Source: Branchiostoma floridae
Taxonomy: Eukaryota; Chordata; Leptocardii; Amphioxiformes; Branchiostomatidae
Assembly (NCBI RefSeq): GCF_000003815.2
Contig: NC_049997.1
Location: 4,219,477 to 4,283,476, forward strand
Length of the DNA stretch: 64,000 nt
Reading direction: 5' to 3'
This document shows, in pieces, positions 57,625-64,000 of the stretch (positions are counted from its first letter, which is position 1; each line of letters begins with the position of its first letter). The position numbers were made by a program, and so were the translations under genes. Below the pieces are notes generated by a model that ran no database searches, was not told the DNA's origin, and worked only from the letters and a program-made list of their open reading frames with translations.

Positions 57625-57815
57625 AAGCTCTTTCACACTTCACAGTACGCATGCGTAGCGACTGGAATTGTGGGTAATATGTCAAAGGTGAAGGCCCCTG
57701 AGTTGCCCCTGATTTGCATAACAATGTCCAGAAGTGTTTCCATATGTCCCAGGGGTCTTTACCTTTGACATGTTACCCGCAATTCCTGTCCTACAAATGC
57801 GTGAAAGAGATTTTA
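57625..57815. repeat. Short fold-back repeat
   Basis: CTCTTTCACACTTCACAG...GGAATTGTGGGTAATATGTC is mirrored by GACATGTTACCCGCAATTCC...GCGTGAAAGAGAT. Related to the sequences at 42530-42690 and 31750-31810. Confidence 0.7.
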
Positions 57816-57989
57816 GTTATCATTATCAAGAGCGTAATTGAAAAATGACCATGCCCAGTTCGATTTACCTAACAATGTAACTTGTGTTGTTTATATCTCA
57901 AGTTAAAATCATCAAGACTGCGTAAAATAGTTTTTGCATTTGGCAAGATCATACATCAATTTTGTACAGTGGATGAAATCATAGAGAAA

Positions 57990-59050
57990 CTAGAGTTCGG
58001 CGACCTCATACCTCCATGAAAATTTAAAGCTTTTGTAAATTTCATGCAATTGACTAACACATTAACATAATTTATGCATGGCGTTGTTCAGCATTGGCTA
58101 ACGTACACATGTCACAATTATAAAATTCCCATTATTAATCATAAAGCAGTTTTGCAATTTTTACATAAATTATGCAAATAAGTTGCCATTACCATATTTG
58201 GTATCTGCTTATATTCCACCTATCATAATTAACATCTGTTACATGTATTAAAGTCTAGTTATTGAAAACAACGGAATTATACAATTTCCTCATTAATTAT
58301 GCAAATCAACTCCTCATTTGCATACCATGTATATCATTATGAACATCTTTGCCTAGGTGCCCGCATGCCTAATATGATGCCAATCCGTCAATCATTTCTG
58401 CATTTATCCTCTTTGGAATGTCTTGACAAAAATGCCCCTGCAGTTCCCAAATTAAATGTTAGGGGGCTGAAATTTGCCCCACTTTGTCATGACACTGAAA
58501 GCTATCTACCACCCAAATGTCAAGACCATATAACATCTGGGACAAGAGTTACATAGAAAAAACTGCTATGATAGAATATTCTCATTAATTATGCAAATGT
58601 ACTCCTATTATGCATAATTGGTATTTCACTTTGTACAACATTGTCTAAGGTACCTACATACCAAAAATCATGAAAATCCGTTGTTCCCTTTTTGAGTTAT
58701 CGTCTTCAGAAGTTTTTGACAAAAATGCCCCTGCTATCCCCAAACTAGCCGCTAGGGGGCCCAAACTTTTTTCACTTCTTTCTGAGCACAAGAGCTATCT
58801 AATACTCTAAAATCTTGACCATAGCTTGTTCAGAACACGAGATAGCAAAAACGGAAGTTGCGCTGCAGTACCAAGGGAAGCCGCTAGGGGGCCCAAAATC
58901 TAATCACTTCCAGCTTTCATCACACCCCAGCAACACACTAAGTATGAAACTAATCCATCCAGCCGTTCCTGAGTTATCTAGTTGACAGACACACACACAC
59001 ACACACAAACGCTGATGAAAATATAACCTCCATGACATTTCATGGAGGTA
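57990..59050 (+). mobile_element. 1.1-kb modular repeat with ACACAC tail (copy 2)
   Basis: Begins CTAGAGTTCGGCGACCTCAT and ends CCTCCATGACATTTCATGGAGG, and aligns to 14961-16052 over almost the whole length with small indels. The two long copies define the element's ends. Confidence 0.88.
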
Positions 59051-60035
59051 AAAACGACAATAGTCTAACGATTTATAGTTTTACTGCCTTTCTTTATTCT
59101 TTCAAGGTGTCATTCCGAAAGCTTCTTACAAAACCTCAAGTGGTAAAACAGAAAAATAAAAATCTAAGAAAAATGTTGCCTCAAAACTAAAATATAAAGA
59201 ATTATTTCAAGTTCTTTTTACTGTATGTATTAAAGTAGCAGTTACAGAAAATTATATGTAATTATGAAAACAAAATTTATCAGGGATAATTAGTGAAAGT
59301 TCAGTTGATAATACGATCACGGGTTTGCGACTTATCAAACCTTATCTTCAAATAGTCAAGATGCCCCATGAACTTTGTCCTATATGAATCCACACGACGC
59401 TGTGACTATCAATCCATACCGCTATTACTCGGAAATAGTTCCAAGTCCTCTAGTTCTTTAAATCATAGTGTTTACAGACGTCGTTTGCCGGTCTAGACTG
59501 TACGGCGCCCAGACGAAATTCCACAATCCACTTTTACCCACTGCACTGGGAAACACATATCATTGTTGGTAATAGAATAAATAACGCATATTGCAAAATA
59601 ATAAATCCTTACCATCCGTTGTGCATAAGTGCAATGAATAAATATAACGCAGAGGGACGTATAGATCCAATAAAGGGGATATGTCGTTGATGTTTGGGTT
59701 CGTCTGCGGCGTTGCTGCGATCAAAATTGAATTTGTGTTACCCTTGGCTTTACAATGTGAAGGACATATTAAGAAGACAACAAAACAAAAATGAAATTTG
59801 TTGAGTACGCTGTCAAATTGCCTGACCACAGTGACGCTAAAATCGGACCTCAGTGATATAAGGTTCCCTTTAAATCTTACACTAATTGTCACATTGACTT
59901 GACTTGACTTAACTTTATCCTCTTTGCCCCATTGAGAGCACAAGGCCTCATTGTCTCGGCATCACCTTTTCGGTCTCTTTTAATCTTTCCATGATGTGTT
60001 TTAATGTTTTAGAATTGTCATATTATTCCACTTCA
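59051..60035. other. No gene seen
   Basis: AT-rich sequence. A 127-codon minus-strand frame (59560-59943) has no recognised motif, and no exon-like splice signals were found around it. Confidence 0.5.
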
Positions 60036-60212
60036 TAATGGATTGTTCGACCTACGAAGAAGACCGTCAAAAGTTATTACAATCTATTGAATGTAAGTCC
60101 GATATTGTACTGCAACATACCAAGACAGAGCCATTCAATATGATATTATCATGTCCTGTTCATATATCTGCCTACGTAGGGCAACTCCTTGCAAAAACAA
60201 TGCTATATTGAC
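60036..60212 (+). mobile_element. Small non-LTR retrotransposon fragment
   Basis: Encodes HFIMDCSTYEEDRQKLLQSIE, followed by a frame to about 60210, matching the EDERHCVMDCSRYDDKRTEL segment of the LINE at 1640. It is a degenerate piece of the same tail domain. Confidence 0.65.
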
Positions 60213-62404
60213 GTAATGTTCTGAAGTATTTTATTCTATTTTATTTATTTTATTTATTTGCCAATGATACAACTCATTACACGGATCTGCCTAGGCAGCT
60301 TTGGGCTGGTAGTGGCAGATCCACAGAGATACAGACGAACATACATCATCGGTCGACGTGATCGCACATGTTCGCACATGTTTACACACGACGGGGTTAT
60401 ACCGCCCCTTACGGGGTGACATACCCTTTCATATAGCTTTTATGATATCAACCAGATTGTTTATGCTGTTACATTAGATTTAAAGTTGTTAGATATTTGC
60501 AATAGTATGTAGTTCACATCTCACGTATATTCAGATTGCCATACATTATACCTGTTACATGTACAATTGTCGTGCAATTAAGTTCTATGTATTCTAATAC
60601 GACGTTTTTATTGCATCCCCTGACGTAGATACTGTTGTTGGTTGTGTTTGTGTGTTCACCTCCATAACAGTCAACTCAAAATGGTGGATTTTCTATGTAG
60701 GTAGTTTTAGGCCTTTAACCTTATTCCAGAGCTCATGGCTTGGTGTCACGTCAGGAAGTAAAATATACCAAAGAAGTTACCCAATCAAAAATGGAAGTGC
60801 ACAAAAAAGCCGTAAACCATCAGTCGGGGCCTTTTTTTTCAACTATGACATTCACTGTAGTATTAGCAACTCCGGTTTACCCATGCATTTACTTGAATAA
60901 AACATAACAAAAAGAGATTTCTTACAAAATAGAGACATTAGTGCTAAATAATCAGCCGGGTTTGGGACTGTACAGGGGCTACCATTTTGATGGCTACAGA
61001 ATATGAATTTAAGTTGGTCTTGACCAGACTGTGGCGGGAAGGTTTTAGAAGTACATGTTAGCGTCTGTGAGTGACTGATTGAGCTTGCAAAATGGGTTTG
61101 TGTCAGTTCGAGTCAACCTTGAACGTTTAACGAACAATAAGTATAGAAATCAGTTCTTCCCTCAAACAGTACAAAAATCCGTCTCAGCATTTTTCATAAA
61201 GGCCGTAGAGACAGTGAACTGTTTTTTTTTCACTGCGTCTAGGGCACAGTGCCTGTGTTGGAAGACCCCCCCCCCCCCCCGACATGAACTGACTTTAACC
61301 AAAATGGTGCATAGTCAAAGCAGGAAAGAAAAATAATAGACCATTTGGCCAACTTGTACAATTTTCCAACACCAAGTGGGGCCCTATATCCCAAAGTTGA
61401 TTTACGGACGTTGTTTCGCAGTGTGGCCAAGAAGTTATCTGAAAAACGACCTTTATTGAGCATTCTTACTTACATGCTTACAAACATACTGTACAATTTT
61501 AGTATTCTTACAATACCATAGTTTGGCATATTCGTTCGGCTTTTTTGTCGGTGATGGTAAATCTTAATCTTAGAATATACAATACTACGCATGTGTCAAA
61601 AGTTAGGGGAACTGCTTCCTTATTGAACGGCCCGAGTAGACATTTCGAAGCTTGATATATTAGACTGGAAGTCCGTAAAGGTCCCTGAAGTGTTTTCTGC
61701 CGGAAATGGTGGTCAGAATGGACCGGTTACAAGATGCAAGCAGACACAACGTGAATAATTAATGTGTACAACGTTCTCTTGGTCAGAAAACTGTTAAGGA
61801 GGAACGTACTCATTGAAATCAGCACAAGATGGTCTTGTGGCTAAGGTTATTGACTTGAAAGCTAAGCTAAGGTTCTGGGTTGATGAACCTATTTTCGGTA
61901 AGGGAAAGGCCATTGTATGAAAGTCTCCTGATGTTCCTTGGTTACGATTTGGATAAAAATGTCCCCTTTGGGTAGTGTGAGGGCTGTTTTTGCACCCCTA
62001 CTAAGCCCAGTTCTACAACCTGCAGCTACTGGGATATTTTGGGGGGCTGAGCATATTTAACTCGAAGTTGAAATCAAGTCGGGACCCGGTAACAAAAAGA
62101 TACATATAGTACTACTACGTACACATTACTTTCTTTTACTTACTTACTTTATCGAGGGAACAGAAGGGACTTAATGAATGCGTATTTCTTGAGGAGTTTT
62201 AACTTAACGGCCATCCTGCCCATAAAGGTGAATCGATTCTTGTTATCTACACTTACCAAACGGTGCAAAATGGCGACTAAGTTAAGGTACAGCCACTTTT
62301 GCAGCTGTGCCCGTAGGGGCGTAGTCCTGGCCGGAATTTGGGGCCACAAAGTTGTCCTGGTGGACTGCCGTATACACGGGGAGGTACCTAGGTATTTCGT
62401 AAAG
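60213..62404. other. No gene seen; degenerate repeats
   Basis: Contains another tail-like 'tgtcgtgcaattaagttc' at about 60568 and a C homopolymer at 61267-61280. A possible degraded SINE lies near 61830-61925 (gtggctaaggttattgac, ggttctgggttgatgaacc). None is strong. Confidence 0.4.
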
Positions 62405-62709
62405 GTGGGGTCACACCTGCGTACATATTCAAGTCCGTATGAGGCGCGCATGGAGTATTTGCCTCCACCAGGCTCCACAGGTCGTTGTAAAAATAATAGA
62501 AATTGGACAAACGTAAACAGGTAACATGTCAGACGAGTTAGCTGGGTCGCTAACCATACATCTCGGTCAGCTAACTCATCTGGCATGTTATGTATCTATA
62601 TTTGTCCAATTTGTACTGTTTTTCCCGCGACCTATGGAGCCTGGTAGAGACTAAGAGCGTTATACGCACCTCAAACGGACTTGAATATATACGCATGTGT
62701 GACCCCAAC
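62405..62709. mobile_element. GGGGTCACAC fold-back MITE, complete copy
   Basis: Arms of about 150 bp: GGGGTCACACCTGCGTACAT ... ATACGCATGTGTGACCCC. Internal pairs include AGCTAACTCATCTGGCATGT against ACATGTCAGACGAGTTAGCT. Second copy of the outer element at 52125-52705. Confidence 0.9.
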
Positions 62710-63299
62710 TTAACTACGATACGGCGAATAGTTGTTCCCGGATTCCATGTCGATTTTTGTTATGAGTATGCCTAAAGATTCGAGCCCCGGCTGGGCGTGG
62801 CGACGTACAGAAGTTATAATGCGCCACAACTCTTCAACAATTTTGTGGTAATAATGCAATGTCACAGTTCTTTATTTATGTATTTGCTTCTTGTCTGTGA
62901 CACTCCATAACTTAATCGCAGCAAACAGACAGGTTAACTGTGCACTATATGATCTGTGACCGACTCCCAAGTGACGACCTGGAAATCTATTTTCAAAAAT
63001 CTAGGACACGAGAAGCTTCTTCCGGCACTTAAAAGAATCAAGTTGTCTCAACGGAGGATAAACGAAAACTATTGAATAATCCATCTTCTTTTCATGTGAG
63101 TGGGAGTATTTACACTTACACTAGTTGATGATTGACAAGAAAAGCGGCGATAGCAGGTCAAAGGGATCAGTTGAAAATAGTTTACTTATTCAGACTTAGA
63201 TACCCCCTTGTCTAGTGACACATTGGGTAGTCTCCAATTAGAGCGTTTTAGGGCAAGGATTTCCATTTCCTTGTTTTAGCTTGTCTATCAACAGACATT

Positions 63300-63502
63300 C
63301 CAATACCCCCCTCACATTAGGTGAAAATCGATCGGACGACGAATCTGCGAGCTCTAAATTACAAGGAGGCATGACCCAGTCGGGAAGGGGGAGGGGATAC
63401 TCTGCCATTTCTTCGTCGGCAGCAGGGTCATGCCTCCTCGTAATTTAGAGCTCGCAGACTCGTCGTCCGATCGATTTTCGCCTAATGTGAGGGGGGTATA
63501 AG
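63300..63502. repeat. Inverted repeat, arms about 75 bp
   Basis: CCCCCTCACATTAGGTGAAA...CGACGAATCTGCGAGCTCTA is mirrored by TAGAGCTCGCAGACTCGTCG...GCCTAATGTGAGGGGGG. A partial relative (gactcgtcgtccgatcgatt) occurs at 45747-45770. Confidence 0.85.
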
Positions 63503-63867
63503 CACATGTCCTGTGTACTTTAGTCTTCTTTCTGTGATGGTGGTGAAAGAGGTATTGTCTCACTCCTTTGATACACTTCCTCGTTATAATTTTATCTTTG
63601 CATGTTATGTTGTGTATCTTTCGGAGCCAATGTTAAATATCTAAGTTTCTTTTCATTTTTGTGGTGGTGTTTCAGTCTCACTGGTAAAGAGTGCAGTGAG
63701 GAGTACTTCAGTAAAAACAAACAAGTTCCATGGTAGTGACATTGGTTTGACGGATTGAATTGAGCATTGGTGGCTATCATAACCACAAGAGACCACAAAG
63801 ACAAGAGGGACACAAGTCCGTACGAGGTTTAGATGAACAGCTCGATGTGACTTAAAAAAAATCTTCG

Positions 63868-64000
63868 ATGTGGCACCACGTCGCTTAACGGTTTACCGGT
63901 AGGATGTTTGAAACAAAGCCTAGAGGTCCTGAGCTCTAATCTCCTGACATGCTCCGATGTTGTTACGGTCCTTGGTGAAGGCAAGTAAAGCGTCTAATCT
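63868..64000 (+). mobile_element. SINE-like sequence cut by the window end
   Basis: ACCACGTCGCTTAACGGTTT, then GAGGTCCTGAGCTCTAATCTCC, then GTCCTTGGTGAAGGCAAGTAAAG resemble the tRNA-head and 'TTGGGAAAGGCACTT' body of the SINEs at 14808 and 31244. Weak match. Confidence 0.35.

Noticed and set aside
59560-59943. 127-codon minus-strand frame
   Set aside because: No recognisable domain, AT-rich, and contains simple repeat (gacttgacttgactt); not supported as a gene.

Overview
The window reads as a gene-sparse, repeat-rich invertebrate chordate genome, most likely amphioxus (Branchiostoma). This is inferred from small phase-conserved exons with GT-AG introns, a vertebrate-style Toll-like receptor, tandem ependymin-related domains, and a dense load of short inverted-repeat transposons (MITEs), SINEs and LINE remnants. 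There are no prokaryotic operons. Two assembly gaps (11345-11552 and 30207-30647) both lie inside palindromic repeats.

Layout. 1-1.1 kb: two minus-strand exons of a probable SLC35G/EamA-type membrane transporter that runs off the left edge. 1.4-5.3 kb: LINE remnant, hairpin and MITEs. 5.6-9.2 kb (minus): a Toll-like receptor locus with signal peptide, leucine-rich repeats, LRRCT, membrane segment and TIR domain. It carries three lesions: a frameshift, a 431-bp hAT-type MITE with an 8-bp target duplication, and an in-frame TGA at a conserved TIR cysteine position. 9.2-17.2 kb: (CA)n, a TTAA-flanked piggyBac-like element, MITEs, a SINE and a 1.1-kb modular repeat. 17.2-24.8 kb (plus): a gene with two tandem ependymin-related domains built from duplicated exon sets joined by a Thr-rich linker, ending in a hydrophobic C-terminus whose last residues and stop come from a MITE.

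25-55 kb: three paralogous short-chain dehydrogenases of the bacterial-type D-3-hydroxybutyrate dehydrogenase family. Each has nine exons with the same intron phases and a short first exon coding a mitochondrial-presequence-like peptide. Genes B (26.7-36.8 kb) and A (39.9-46.6 kb) are tandem on the minus strand; gene P (47.8-55.2 kb) is on the plus strand, head to head with A about 1.2 kb away. A and P have open reading frames throughout (A uses one GC splice donor). B has a frameshift in its last exon. A nonfunctional extra copy of exon 1, split by a 953-bp transposon, lies between A and B. Introns hold most of the repeats, including a 1.6-kb, 34-bp-unit minisatellite (gene B) and a 0.6-kb polypyrimidine tract (gene A) in the same intron position.

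55-64 kb: no convincing gene; fold-back repeats, LINE remnants, a second copy of the 1.1-kb modular element and SINE-like sequence.

The most notable signals are: covarying hammerhead-ribozyme-like motifs in a dispersed palindromic repeat family; the two-domain ependymin-related gene; the three-gene hydroxybutyrate dehydrogenase cluster; and the surviving single-copy ancestor of the gene-B minisatellite in the paralogous intron of gene A.
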